Below are positions 42,981 through 50,762 of a stretch of DNA of 64,000 nucleotides, one piece after another. Both the position numbers and the translations under genes were made by a program. The DNA is from CAWCAW01 sp963714125 (GTDB lineage Bacteria > Actinomycetota > Acidimicrobiia > Acidimicrobiales > UBA8190), in contig OY970234.1 of assembly GCA_963714125.1 (NCBI GenBank), positions 3,472,001 to 3,536,000 of the forward strand. Direction: 5' to 3'. The notes under the pieces are model-generated. The model was given only the letters and a program-made list of their open reading frames with translations. It was not told the origin of the DNA and did no database searches. Every line of letters starts with the position of its first letter. Within the stretch, counting starts at the first letter, position 1.

Positions 42981-44141
42981 TCAGAGCCTCTCGAGGATGG
43001 TGCCCGTGGCCAAGGCGCCGCCGCAGCACATGGAGATGAGCGCGAACTGACCGTCGCGGCGTTCCAGTTCATGCAAAGCGGTGGTGATCAACCGACTTCC
43101 CGTCGCACCGACAGGGTGCCCAAGGGCGATAGCCCCGCCGTTGACGTTGACCTTGTCCATGTCGGGCTGATGCACCTGGGCCCATGACAGCGATACCGAG
43201 GCAAAGGCTTCGTTCACCTCGAAGATGTCCATGTCCGCCATGGTCATGCCGGCCTTGGCCAGAACCTTGGCCGTGGCCTCGACGGGACCGTCCAGGTGGT
43301 AATAGGGATCCGAACCGGCCAACACCTGAGCCACGATCCGAGCCCGGGGCCGCAGCCCGGCCGCCAGCGCCGCTTCTTCGGACATCCACAACACGGCCGC
43401 AGCGCCATCGGAGATCTGCGACGAGTTGCCCGCCGTGTGCATGCCGTCGGGCATGACCGGCTTCAAGTTGGCGAGAGCTTCCGCGCTCGTCTCGCGCAAG
43501 CCCTGGTCGCGGCTGATGATCTGCCGCTCGCCGGTGGGGCCGTCGGGACCGACGACGGGCGCCTCCACCGGCACGACCTCGCGCTCGAAACGACCCTCGG
43601 CCCACGCCCGAGCCGCCTTCTGCTGAGAAGACAGCCCGAAGGCGTCGACATCCTCGCGGGTGATGCCGCGCTTGGCCGCAATGCGCTCGGCCGCCCCGAA
43701 CTGGTCGGGCATGTCCCAGGGAAAGTCATCGGGACGGGATTTACCCGGTCCGTTGAAGGCATTGGCGCCCAGGCCCACCCGGCTCATGGCCTCGATCCCA
43801 CAGGCGATGCCGACGTCGATGGCGCCGGCGGTGATGAGGTTGGACACGAAGTGGTTGGCCTGCTGCGAGGAGCCGCACTGGCAGTCGATGGTGGTGGCGG
43901 CCACTTCGTAGGGCAGCGACTGGCTCAGCCAGGCGGTGCGGGTCACGTTGGAGGCCTGCTCCCCCGCCTGGGTGACGCAACCCCCCACGACCTGCTCGAC
44001 GGTGACCGGGTCGATCCCGGCCCGCTTGATCAGCTCGACCTGGGCGAGACCGAGAAGCTCGGCGGCGTGCATCCCCGCCAGGCCGCCGTTGCGCTTGCCG
44101 ATCGGAGTGCGTACCGCCTCGACGATCACCGCTTTCGCCAT
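42981..44141 (-). CDS. Acetyl-CoA acetyltransferase (thiolase, FadA-type)
   Basis: This 386-residue thiolase has the acyl-binding cysteine in TTIDCQCGSSQQANHF (C89), the catalytic histidine in IALGHPVGATGSR and the second cysteine region SMCCGGALATG. It catalyses thiolytic cleavage of 3-ketoacyl-CoA or the reverse condensation. Resemblance to FadA5/FadA6-type steroid thiolases is possible but unproven. It is the first gene of its operon. A perfect KstR-type palindrome lies 87 bases upstream of the ATG. Confidence 0.9.
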   Translation of the reverse strand: MAKAVIVEAVRTPIGKRNGGLAGMHAAELLGLAQVELIKRAGIDPVTVEQVVGGCVTQAGEQASNVTRTAWLSQSLPYEVAATTIDCQCGSSQQANHFVSNLITAGAIDVGIACGIEAMSRVGLGANAFNGPGKSRPDDFPWDMPDQFGAAERIAAKRGITREDVDAFGLSSQQKAARAWAEGRFEREVVPVEAPVVGPDGPTGERQIISRDQGLRETSAEALANLKPVMPDGMHTAGNSSQISDGAAAVLWMSEEAALAAGLRPRARIVAQVLAGSDPYYHLDGPVEATAKVLAKAGMTMADMDIFEVNEAFASVSLSWAQVHQPDMDKVNVNGGAIALGHPVGATGSRLITTALHELERRDGQFALISMCCGGALATGTILERL

Positions 44142-44228
44142 GCCACAACCTCCTGGGGGCTGTCAGTCACCAGACCCTCTGGACCCTGAGGTAGTGGCCC
44201 GAGGCGGCAACCTGATCTGGCCACAGTA

Positions 44229-44242
44229 TAGAACCTGTTCTA
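44229..44242. promoter_or_regulatory. KstR-type operator palindrome upstream of the thiolase operon
   Basis: TAGAACCTGTTCTA is a perfect 14-base palindrome (two-base centre) and matches TnnAACnnGTTnnA, the KstR consensus, at all fixed positions. It lies 87 bases upstream of the thiolase start. A TetR-type repressor that leaves DNA on binding a steroid-CoA would explain its position. The repressor gene is not in this window. Confidence 0.7.
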
Positions 44243-44246
44243 GCTG

Positions 44247-44288
44247 GGGCCACGGGCCACGGGCCACGGGCCACGGGCCACGGGCCAC
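44247..44288. repeat. Six tandem copies of GGGCCAC
   Basis: Six perfect direct copies of the heptamer GGGCCAC lie between the KstR-like palindrome and the acyl-CoA dehydrogenase stop. No coding role is seen. It may be a hypervariable tract. Confidence 0.85.
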
Positions 44289-44325
44289 GGGGCGCACGGA
44301 GCCGCCGGAGCCGGACAGGGCAGCG

Positions 44326-45471
44326 CTAGCCGAGCAGCCGCTTGGCGATCACCACTCGCTGGATCTGGTTGGTGCCCTCGTAGATCTGGGTGACCTTGGC
44401 ATCGCGCATGAATCGCTCGGCCGGAAAGTCCTGGGTGTAGCCGTAGCCACCGAGCAACTGCACGGCGTCGGTGGTGACGGCCATGGCGGTGTCGGAGGCG
44501 AAGCACTTGGCCATGGCCCCCACCATGGGCAGCTCCCCGGATTCGTCACTATCGACAAGCCCGCAGGCCCGATACACGAGAGTGCGCGCCGCCTCGGTCC
44601 GCATGGCCATGTCCGCCAGCATGAACCGCAGCCCTTGGAAGTCCGCAATGGGGTGGCCGAAGGCGTTGCGCTCCTGCATGTAGCTCGCCGCGAAGTCGAT
44701 GGCGCCTTGAGCGATGCCAACGGCCTGCGCACCGATGATGGGCCGGCTGCGATCAAGGGTGTGCATGGCGATGGTGAAACCCTGACCCTCTTGGCCCACC
44801 AGGTTCTCCACCGGCACGTGCACGTCGTCGAATACGACCTCGCCGGTGGGACTGCCCCGCATGCCCATCTTGTTCTCGAGCTTGGCCACCTTCACGCCCC
44901 AATCGGCCTCGACCACGAAGCAGCTGATGCCGCGGTGGCCGGCTTCGGGATCAGTCTTGGCGAAGACGGTGTAGAGGTCGGACACGCCGGCATTGGTGAT
45001 CCAGTACTTGGTCCCCGACAACACGTAGTGGTCGCCATCTCGCACGGCCCGGCTGCGCATGGAGGCCACATCACTGCCGGCGTCGGCTTCGGACAAGCAG
45101 TAGCTGCCCTGGGATGCGCCCGACGCCACGCGGTGCAGGTACTTGCTCTTGAGGGCGTCACTCCCCCAGTTCATGACCGGGATCATGGACAGCTTCGAGA
45201 TCACCAAGGCCAGGCTGGTCGCCGCGCAGGCCCGGGCGATCTCCTCGATCATGACGGCCTGGGTGACGTGATCGGCACCCGCCCCCCCGTAAGCAGCGGG
45301 GATGCCCACGGCCGGCAGCTCCATGTCCTGACATGCCTTGAGGCTGTCGAACGGAAACGTAGCGGTGCGATCCACTTCGGCCGCGTGCGGGGCGATGCGC
45401 TCCTCGGCCATGTGGCGCAGGGCCACCCGGAAGTCTTTCTGCGTGTCGGTCAGACCGAAGGAAACAGACAT
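44326..45471 (-). CDS. Acyl-CoA dehydrogenase
   Basis: This 381-residue FAD-dependent dehydrogenase introduces a 2,3 double bond into acyl-CoA. It has YCLSEADAGSDVASM (flavin/substrate loop), KYWITNAG, and the C-terminal QLLGGYGYTQDFPAERFMRD with IYEGTNQIQR. The last carries the catalytic glutamate of the short/medium-chain type. Steroid-type enzymes of actinobacteria often form heterotetramers and lack this residue, so this one looks like a normal homomeric enzyme. It follows the alpha/beta hydrolase gene by 19 bases. Confidence 0.92.
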   Translation of the reverse strand: MSVSFGLTDTQKDFRVALRHMAEERIAPHAAEVDRTATFPFDSLKACQDMELPAVGIPAAYGGAGADHVTQAVMIEEIARACAATSLALVISKLSMIPVMNWGSDALKSKYLHRVASGASQGSYCLSEADAGSDVASMRSRAVRDGDHYVLSGTKYWITNAGVSDLYTVFAKTDPEAGHRGISCFVVEADWGVKVAKLENKMGMRGSPTGEVVFDDVHVPVENLVGQEGQGFTIAMHTLDRSRPIIGAQAVGIAQGAIDFAASYMQERNAFGHPIADFQGLRFMLADMAMRTEAARTLVYRACGLVDSDESGELPMVGAMAKCFASDTAMAVTTDAVQLLGGYGYTQDFPAERFMRDAKVTQIYEGTNQIQRVVIAKRLLG

Positions 45472-45490
45472 ACCGACAGTCTCGCAGCGA

Positions 45491-46348
45491 TCAGTGCTGG
45501 CCCAGGAAATCGACCAGGAGGCCGTTCACCACATCGGGAGCGGTCTCGGGGATCCAGTGGCTGACGTCCTCGAGCACCTCGAAGCGGTAGGGCCCGGTGA
45601 CCCACTGCGCGCTGCCTTCGGCGGCGACACGTCCGATGGCGATATCCGCCGTCGACCACAGGTACATGGTGGGAACGCTGATAACGCCGACGTCGGCGAA
45701 CGCCTCGGGGGTCATGGCTCGGTACCAGTTGAGCGCGGCCGTCAGCGCGCCGGGCTCGAGCATGGCGGTGACGAACACTTCGATCTCAGGGGCGTCGGGC
45801 GCCATCCCCGACCCGGCGAACATCCGGCGCAACCCGTCGCCCGATCCGTCCTCGCCGAGAAAGAGCGTCTCGGCCACGCCACCGGGTTGGCGAAAGACGT
45901 CCATGTACGACGACCGTTTGCTCTGGTCGTCGTCGCCTCCTGACAATGCGGCGCCGAAGGCATGCGGGTGCGGCACCGACACGGCGGTGAGGGTGCGAAT
46001 CCGAGGCGCATGCCGGGCGGCCGTGGCCCACGCCACCACCGCTCCCCAGTCATGTCCGACGAGGTCGAAGCGGCTGATCCCTAACGCATCGGTGATGGCA
46101 ACCACGTCGGAGACGAGGGCGTCAAGGCGGTAGTCGTCGATCTCCGCCGGTCGCGCCGTGGCGCTGTAGCCGCGCTGGTCGAACGCCAACGCCCGGTAAC
46201 CGGCTGCCGCCATGGCCTCAAGCTGGGCGTGCCACGACCACGACGTCTGCGGGAAGCCATGCAGGAAGAGCACCGGGCGACCATCAGGCGGGCCCGCCGC
46301 CGTGGCGTTGAAGGTGAAGCCGTTGGCGTCGACCTCGAAGTGGTCCAC
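45491..46348 (-). CDS. Alpha/beta-hydrolase (epoxide hydrolase / haloalkane dehalogenase-like)
   Basis: This 285-residue alpha/beta-hydrolase has the oxyanion motif FLHGFPQTSWSW and the nucleophile elbow LVGHDWGAVVAWATA. The nucleophile is aspartate in GHDWG, as in epoxide hydrolases and dehalogenases. The C-terminal histidine lies in VSHWIPETAP. It would hydrolyse an ester, epoxide or halide; the substrate is unknown. It sits between a hypothetical gene and the acyl-CoA dehydrogenase gene on the minus strand, with short gaps. Confidence 0.85.
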   Translation of the reverse strand: MDHFEVDANGFTFNATAAGPPDGRPVLFLHGFPQTSWSWHAQLEAMAAAGYRALAFDQRGYSATARPAEIDDYRLDALVSDVVAITDALGISRFDLVGHDWGAVVAWATAARHAPRIRTLTAVSVPHPHAFGAALSGGDDDQSKRSSYMDVFRQPGGVAETLFLGEDGSGDGLRRMFAGSGMAPDAPEIEVFVTAMLEPGALTAALNWYRAMTPEAFADVGVISVPTMYLWSTADIAIGRVAAEGSAQWVTGPYRFEVLEDVSHWIPETAPDVVNGLLVDFLGQH

Positions 46349-46366
46349 GCTTGGCGTCGGCTCCGC

Positions 46367-46900
46367 TCAGGCGGGATCGGCGGGTGCGACGGCAACAACC
46401 ATGGTGCGCCATTGCCCGAGCCGACCGCGCACGGCGTCCGATGTCAGCCGCAACGTCTCCTCGGGAACGGCCTCCACGATGCGGCGCTGCGACTCGTAGT
46501 GATGCGCGGCCGCCTGAAAAAGCGGCGACCGCCACGCCACCAGGTCGGCGGGTGCGTCACCCAGGAACCCGAAGAGCACGAGCGCCATTTCCACGTCTTT
46601 GCCCACCGGTGCCCGGCCGAACAGCGCGGCGCGGGCCGCCCCCACCGCGGCGGTGCCGGTGAGGGCGTCCTCGGTGGTGATCCCCGGGGACAGCTCCACC
46701 TTGTCGGCGTAGAGCTCTTCGGCCACCAGCAGGGCATAACCCGTGTTGGGGCCGGGGACCCCGATGCTGCGGCCCTTGGGGTGCTGGTTCCCGCGCAGCT
46801 CGGCCACCCGGTCCTGGCGCCAGTCCAGCGGGGTGCGCAGCTGGTAGGCGCCGCGCACCTGGTCGGCTTCGATGATGGGGACGTAGCTGGGCTGGGTCAT
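46367..46900 (-). CDS. Hypothetical protein coupled to cimA
   Basis: This 177-residue soluble protein (MTQPSYVPIIEADQVRGAYQLRTPLDWRQD) is not recognised. It has a GVPGPNTGYALLVAEEL segment and an alanine-rich helical C-terminus. ATG at 46900 overlaps the cimA stop as ATGA, so it is co-translated with the last gene of the leuB-ilvE-cimA operon. It has no transmembrane helix. The role may be linked to branched-chain amino-acid metabolism by position only. Confidence 0.65.
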   Translation of the reverse strand: MTQPSYVPIIEADQVRGAYQLRTPLDWRQDRVAELRGNQHPKGRSIGVPGPNTGYALLVAEELYADKVELSPGITTEDALTGTAAVGAARAALFGRAPVGKDVEMALVLFGFLGDAPADLVAWRSPLFQAAAHHYESQRRIVEAVPEETLRLTSDAVRGRLGQWRTMVVAVAPADPA

Positions 46901-48543
46901 CGGAGCAGACCGTAGACGATCGACTCGAAAAGGGCCTGCCAGGACGCCTCGATGATGTTGTCGGAGACCCCGATGGTGGTCCACACCTTTTCACCGTCGG
47001 TGGAGTCGATCAGGACCCGGGTGATGGCCCCGGTCCCTCGGCCCGTGTCGAGGACACGGACCCGATAGTCGGTGAGGTGGATCGACTCCAGAACGGGGAA
47101 CGTCGGCCCGATAGCCCGGCGCAAGGCCGAGTCCAAGGCGTTGACGGGGCCGTTGCCTTCGGCGGTGGACAGGATCCGCTCGCCGTCGATGGACACCTTG
47201 ACCGTGGCCTCGGTGGTGTGGCGCGCACTTTGGTCCGAGATGACGCGGTAGGACTCGAGCTCGAAGAAGTTCTGTTCCCACCCCGTAGCCCGGCGCAGCA
47301 GCAGTTCCAACGATCCGTCGGCCACCTCGAAGTGATAGCCGCGGTGCTCGAGTGTCTTGAGCGTATCGAGCACGGCCCCGAGCGCATCGGAGTCGAGGGC
47401 GAGACCGAGCTCCTCGGCTTTGAGGGCGAGCGTCGATCGACCGGCCATCTCCGAGACGACGAACCGGGTGCCGTTGCCCACCGCATCAGGCGTGATGTGC
47501 TCATAGGCGTCGCGCCGGCGGGCGATGGCGCTCGTGTGCAGGCCGGCTTTATGGGCAAAGGCGGCCGCGCCCACATAGGGCTGCTGCGGATTGGGCGCCA
47601 CGTTGACGAGCTCGGCGATGTGGTGCGACACCGGGGTCAGCCGCTCCAGGCGTTCGCTGGGGATGGTGCGGATGTTGAGCTTCAGCGACAGGTTGGGGAT
47701 GGCGGCCGACAGATCGGCGTTGCCGGTGCGCTCGCCGTAGCCGTTGATGCACCCTTGGACATGGGTGGCGCCGGCGCGCACCGCGGCGATGGAGTTGGCC
47801 ACCGCGCAACCCGAGTCGTTGTGGAAGTGCACACCGACCTGACACTCGAAGTCGGCCACGATGGAGGCCACGATGGCTTCGACGTCATGGGGAAGCGTGC
47901 CGCCGTTGGTGTCGCACAGCACCAGCGCTTCCACGCCGGCCTCCTCGGCGGCGCGCAAGACGCGCCGCGAGAATTCCGGGTTCTCGAAGTAACCGTCGAA
48001 GAAGTGCTCGGCGTCGAAGAAGACGCGCAGGTCGTGTTGGCGCAAAAACTCCACCGACTCAGCTGCCATCGCCACCGCCTCGTCCAAAGTGGTGCGCAAC
48101 GCGTCCGTGACATGCGTCTGAGACGCTTTGGCCACGATGCAGACCGCTTCGGTATTGGCCTTGACGAGATGGCGCAGGACCTCGTCGTCCTCGGCCTTGA
48201 CGCCCGGGCGTCGCGTGGAGCCGAACGCTACGAGCGTGGCGGTGGAGAGGCGGAGCTCGGCCGGGGCCCGGGCGAAGAACTCCTCGTCCTTGGGGTTGGC
48301 ACCGGGCCACCCGCCTTCGATGAAGGAAACGCCCAGGTGGTCCAGTTGCTCGGCCACGCGGAGCTTGTCGTCGACGGTGAGCGAGAGGCCTTCTTGTTGG
48401 GAGCCGTCGCGCAACGTGGTGTCGAAGATGTCGACCGCTTCGGGAAGGCTCGGGAACTCGAAGCCGTGGCTGTCGTGACGGTGCCCATGTCCCGCCTCGG
48501 GCGGGTGCGTGTGCGTGTGCGCGCCGGCGTGCTCAGTCGACAT
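46897..48543 (-). CDS. cimA: (R)-citramalate synthase, CimA-type, with His-rich N-terminus
   Basis: CimA condenses pyruvate and acetyl-CoA to citramalate, the first step of threonine-independent isoleucine synthesis. The 548-residue protein has the DRE-TIM motif DIFDTTLRDGSQQEGLS, the GVHFHNDSG metal-ligand motif and GCINGYGERTGNADL, then the regulatory LeuA-dimer domain. Length, YGERTGNADL and the spacing favour CimA over LeuA; a true leuA lies at 56.7 kb. Residues 5-26 form an unusual His-rich tract (HAGAHTHTH..HGHRHDSH) of about nine histidines. ATG at 48543 overlaps the ilvE stop by 11 bases. LeuCD and LeuB would process citramalate further. Confidence 0.88.
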   Translation of the reverse strand: MSTEHAGAHTHTHPPEAGHGHRHDSHGFEFPSLPEAVDIFDTTLRDGSQQEGLSLTVDDKLRVAEQLDHLGVSFIEGGWPGANPKDEEFFARAPAELRLSTATLVAFGSTRRPGVKAEDDEVLRHLVKANTEAVCIVAKASQTHVTDALRTTLDEAVAMAAESVEFLRQHDLRVFFDAEHFFDGYFENPEFSRRVLRAAEEAGVEALVLCDTNGGTLPHDVEAIVASIVADFECQVGVHFHNDSGCAVANSIAAVRAGATHVQGCINGYGERTGNADLSAAIPNLSLKLNIRTIPSERLERLTPVSHHIAELVNVAPNPQQPYVGAAAFAHKAGLHTSAIARRRDAYEHITPDAVGNGTRFVVSEMAGRSTLALKAEELGLALDSDALGAVLDTLKTLEHRGYHFEVADGSLELLLRRATGWEQNFFELESYRVISDQSARHTTEATVKVSIDGERILSTAEGNGPVNALDSALRRAIGPTFPVLESIHLTDYRVRVLDTGRGTGAITRVLIDSTDGEKVWTTIGVSDNIIEASWQALFESIVYGLLR

Positions 48544-49462
48544 GCTCCAGCCAGTCCTTGTAGCGGTCCACCTGGCCGCGCACCGTCGCAAAGTAGGTGT
48601 CTTGGATCTGCTTGGTCACGGGGCCGGGACGACCCTCGCCCACGGTGCGGTCATCAACCTCGCGGATAGGCACCACTTCGGCGGCGGTGCCGGTGAGAAA
48701 CGCTTCGTCGGCGGTGTAGAGGTCGGTGCGCACCAAGGCCTCGAAGGCGACTTCATAACCAAGGTCACGGGCGATGGTCGTCACCGAGTCCTGGGTAATG
48801 CCGGCCAACGCGCCGGATTCGGAGGTAGGCGGGGTGAGGATGCGGTTGCCCTTGACGATGAAGATGTTCTCGCCCGTGCACTCCGACACGTGGCCGTCGG
48901 GCGCCAGCAAAAGCGCTTCGTCGTAGCCCGCCTTGAGCGCCTCCACCTTGGCCAGCGACGAGTTCACGTACATACCCGTGCCCTTGGCTGCGGTGGGCAC
49001 GGCGTTGGGGTCATGGCGCTGCCAGGACGACACCTTGAGCCGGATCCCGTTGGCCACGCCGTCGTCACCCAGGTACGTGCCCCACGCCCAGCCGGCGATG
49101 GACACGTTGACGGGACACGGAAGCGGATTGAGCCCCATCTCCCCGTAGCCGAGGAAGATGATGGGACGCAGGTAGCAGCCGTCGTCGAGCTTGTTGACCC
49201 GCACTACGTCCTTGGTCGCCTGCACCAGTGTCTCCACCGTGTACGGCACGTCGATCATGAAGACCTTGGCCGAGGTGAACAGCCGCCGGATGTGGTCGGT
49301 GAGGCGGAACACGGCCACCCCCGACGACGTCGGATAGGCGCGGATACCCTCGAACACGCCCGATCCGTAGTGCAACGAGTGCGTGAGGACGTGCACCTGA
49401 GCCTTGTCCCAGTCCACGAGCTCACCGTCGAGCCAGATCTTTTCGGTGGGAGTGATAGGCAC
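48533..49462 (-). CDS. ilvE: Branched-chain amino-acid aminotransferase
   Basis: This 309-residue class IV PLP aminotransferase transfers the amino group between glutamate and the 2-keto acids of Leu, Ile and Val. Motifs are LTHSLHYGSGVFEGIRAY, the PLP lysine in GTGMYVNSSLAKVEAL (lysine at its usual place) and SECTGENIFIVKGNRI. GTG at 49462 lies two bases after the leuB stop; the open frame extends upstream but into leuB sequence. It is the second gene of the leuB-ilvE-cimA operon and is probably controlled by the attenuator upstream of leuB. Confidence 0.92.
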   Translation of the reverse strand: MPITPTEKIWLDGELVDWDKAQVHVLTHSLHYGSGVFEGIRAYPTSSGVAVFRLTDHIRRLFTSAKVFMIDVPYTVETLVQATKDVVRVNKLDDGCYLRPIIFLGYGEMGLNPLPCPVNVSIAGWAWGTYLGDDGVANGIRLKVSSWQRHDPNAVPTAAKGTGMYVNSSLAKVEALKAGYDEALLLAPDGHVSECTGENIFIVKGNRILTPPTSESGALAGITQDSVTTIARDLGYEVAFEALVRTDLYTADEAFLTGTAAEVVPIREVDDRTVGEGRPGPVTKQIQDTYFATVRGQVDRYKDWLEHVD

Positions 49463-49464
49463 GA

Positions 49465-50499
49465 TCAGAGCCTTTCTGCAATGGCGTCGCCGACGGCGAC
49501 AGTGGACGGGAACTGCTCTGCGGCGGGGTGCTCGGTCACGTACGAGCTCACCGCCTTGGTGATCCGCTCGGCGGCGTCGGGCTCGCCTAGGAAGTCGAGC
49601 ATCAACGCCACCGACTTGATGGCGGCCAGCGGGTTGGCGGCGCCGGTGCCGGCGATGTCGTGGGCGGCACCGTGCACGGGCTCGAATACCGAGGGCCCGG
49701 TGCGAGCCGGGTTCAAGTTGGCCGAGGCGGCGAAGCCGATGCCTCCGGCCACCGCGCCGGCCAGATCGGTGAGGATGTCGCCGAAGAGGTTGTCGGTCAC
49801 GATCACGTCGTAACGCTCGGGGCGCTCGACGAGATAGATGCACGCCGCGTCGACGTGGTTGTAGTCGCAGCTGACGCCGGGATACTCCGTCGCCACCTCG
49901 TTGACGGTGCGCTGCCACAGGTCACCGGCGAAGGTGAGGACGTTGGTCTTGTGCACGAGCGTCAGGTGATGACGAGGGCGGCTCATGGCCAGGTCGAAGG
50001 CGAAACGCACGCAGCGCTCGACCCCCATGCGGGTGTTGACCGAGCCCTGTGTGGCCACCTCATGCGGCGTCCCCTTACGCAGGAACCCACCTTCGCCGGC
50101 GTAAGTCCCTTCGGTGTTCTCTCGGATCACGATGAAATCGCAGTCAGGGGCGGGCGCTCCCGGAGTACCGGTGAAGGGTCGGAGATTGACGTACAGGTCG
50201 AGCTCGAAACGAAGCCGCAGCAACAGGCCGCGTTCGAGCAACCCGTTGGGAACGTCGGTCGAACCCACCGGCGGGCCGATGGCCCCGAGGAGCACGGCTT
50301 CAAAGCCCCTGAGCTCATCGAGCGTGGCATCGGGAAGGACGTCGCCGGTGCGCAGATAGTGCGCGGCGCCCAGCTCGAAGGGGGTCGTGTCGAGCTGTAC
50401 GCCGGCGGCGGCGGCGGCCTTCAGCGCCTCGGCCACCACCTCGGGACCGATCCCGTCGCCACCGATCACGGCCACCCGGTATGCCCTACCCGTGCTCAC
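49465..50499 (-). CDS. leuB: 3-isopropylmalate dehydrogenase
   Basis: This 344-residue enzyme oxidises and decarboxylates 3-isopropylmalate; it also acts on methylmalate in the citramalate route. VAVIGGDGIGPEVV, VIRENTEGTYAGEGG and VIVTDNLFGDILTDLAG match the beta-decarboxylating dehydrogenase family. GTG at 50499 has GAGGAG upstream at good spacing; longer frames enter the leader. It heads an operon with ilvE and cimA. A leader peptide rich in Val and Ile codons, with hairpin and terminator, lies upstream. Confidence 0.95.
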   Translation of the reverse strand: MSTGRAYRVAVIGGDGIGPEVVAEALKAAAAAGVQLDTTPFELGAAHYLRTGDVLPDATLDELRGFEAVLLGAIGPPVGSTDVPNGLLERGLLLRLRFELDLYVNLRPFTGTPGAPAPDCDFIVIRENTEGTYAGEGGFLRKGTPHEVATQGSVNTRMGVERCVRFAFDLAMSRPRHHLTLVHKTNVLTFAGDLWQRTVNEVATEYPGVSCDYNHVDAACIYLVERPERYDVIVTDNLFGDILTDLAGAVAGGIGFAASANLNPARTGPSVFEPVHGAAHDIAGTGAANPLAAIKSVALMLDFLGEPDAAERITKAVSSYVTEHPAAEQFPSTVAVGDAIAERL

Positions 50500-50572
50500 C
50501 TTCGACTCCTCGTTCTCGTTCGTTCTGTGTCGTTTACTTCGTCTTACTTCGGCTGAGTTGCAACTCGGCGTG

Positions 50573-50634
50573 AAAATGAAAGACCGCCCACCTTGGTGGA
50601 CGGTCAGGCAGGCGCACACCGGGTGATGTGCGCC
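50573..50634 (-). terminator. Attenuator upstream of leuB: pause hairpin and intrinsic terminator
   Basis: On the minus strand a hairpin with 8-bp arms (GGCGCACA / TGTGCGCC; 50611-50634) directly follows the leader stop. A second one (GACCGTCCACC / GGTGGGCGGTC; 50582-50605) follows and is trailed by TTTCATTTT. The second is a typical intrinsic terminator between the leader peptide and leuB. Together with the leader it forms a ribosome-mediated attenuator. Confidence 0.8.
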
Positions 50635-50672
50635 TATTCGATAATTACCACCGGTGCAGTCGAGGTTCTCAT
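50634..50672 (-). CDS. Leader peptide with Val-Val-Ile-Ile codons (12 residues)
   Basis: The 12-residue frame reads MRTSTAPVVIIE and stops at the foot of the pause hairpin. Four consecutive branched-chain codons (GTG GTA ATT ATC) are far above chance and resemble ilv/leu leader peptides. A stalled ribosome at these codons when Val- or Ile-tRNA is short would prevent terminator folding and allow leuB-ilvE-cimA transcription. That fits an operon that makes isoleucine precursors. The start lies seven bases after a -10-like element, so translation may be leaderless. This short gene is easily missed by gene callers. Confidence 0.75.
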   Translation of the reverse strand: MRTSTAPVVIIE

Positions 50673-50679
50673 CGCCACC

Positions 50680-50708
50680 AGTCTCCCTCTCCGTGCCGGG
50701 ATCGTCAA
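50680..50708 (-). promoter_or_regulatory. Promoter of the leuB leader (TTGACG, 17 bases, GAGACT)
   Basis: On the minus strand TTGACG (plus 50703-50708) is followed after 17 bases by GAGACT (50680-50685), seven bases before the leader ATG. The -35 is near consensus; the -10 is weak compared with TAnnnT. The spacing predicts transcription starting at or next to the leader ATG. Confidence 0.55.
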
Positions 50709-50749
50709 CCACGTACCGGCGAGCATCGAAGCGTCCCCTGGCCAGCCGA

Positions 50750-50755
50750 TAGCCT
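50750..50755 (+). promoter_or_regulatory. -10-like box for leaderless greA transcript
   Basis: TAGCCT fits TAnnnT and lies seven bases before the greA GTG at 50763, with no Shine-Dalgarno sequence. It would place the start site at the GTG. No -35 box was found. Confidence 0.35.
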
Positions 50756-50762
50756 GCTATTC

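Noticed and set aside
43936..45564. A 542-codon plus-strand frame opposite thiolase and acyl-CoA dehydrogenase
   Set aside because: It is an antisense shadow with Gly/His/Arg-rich sequence.
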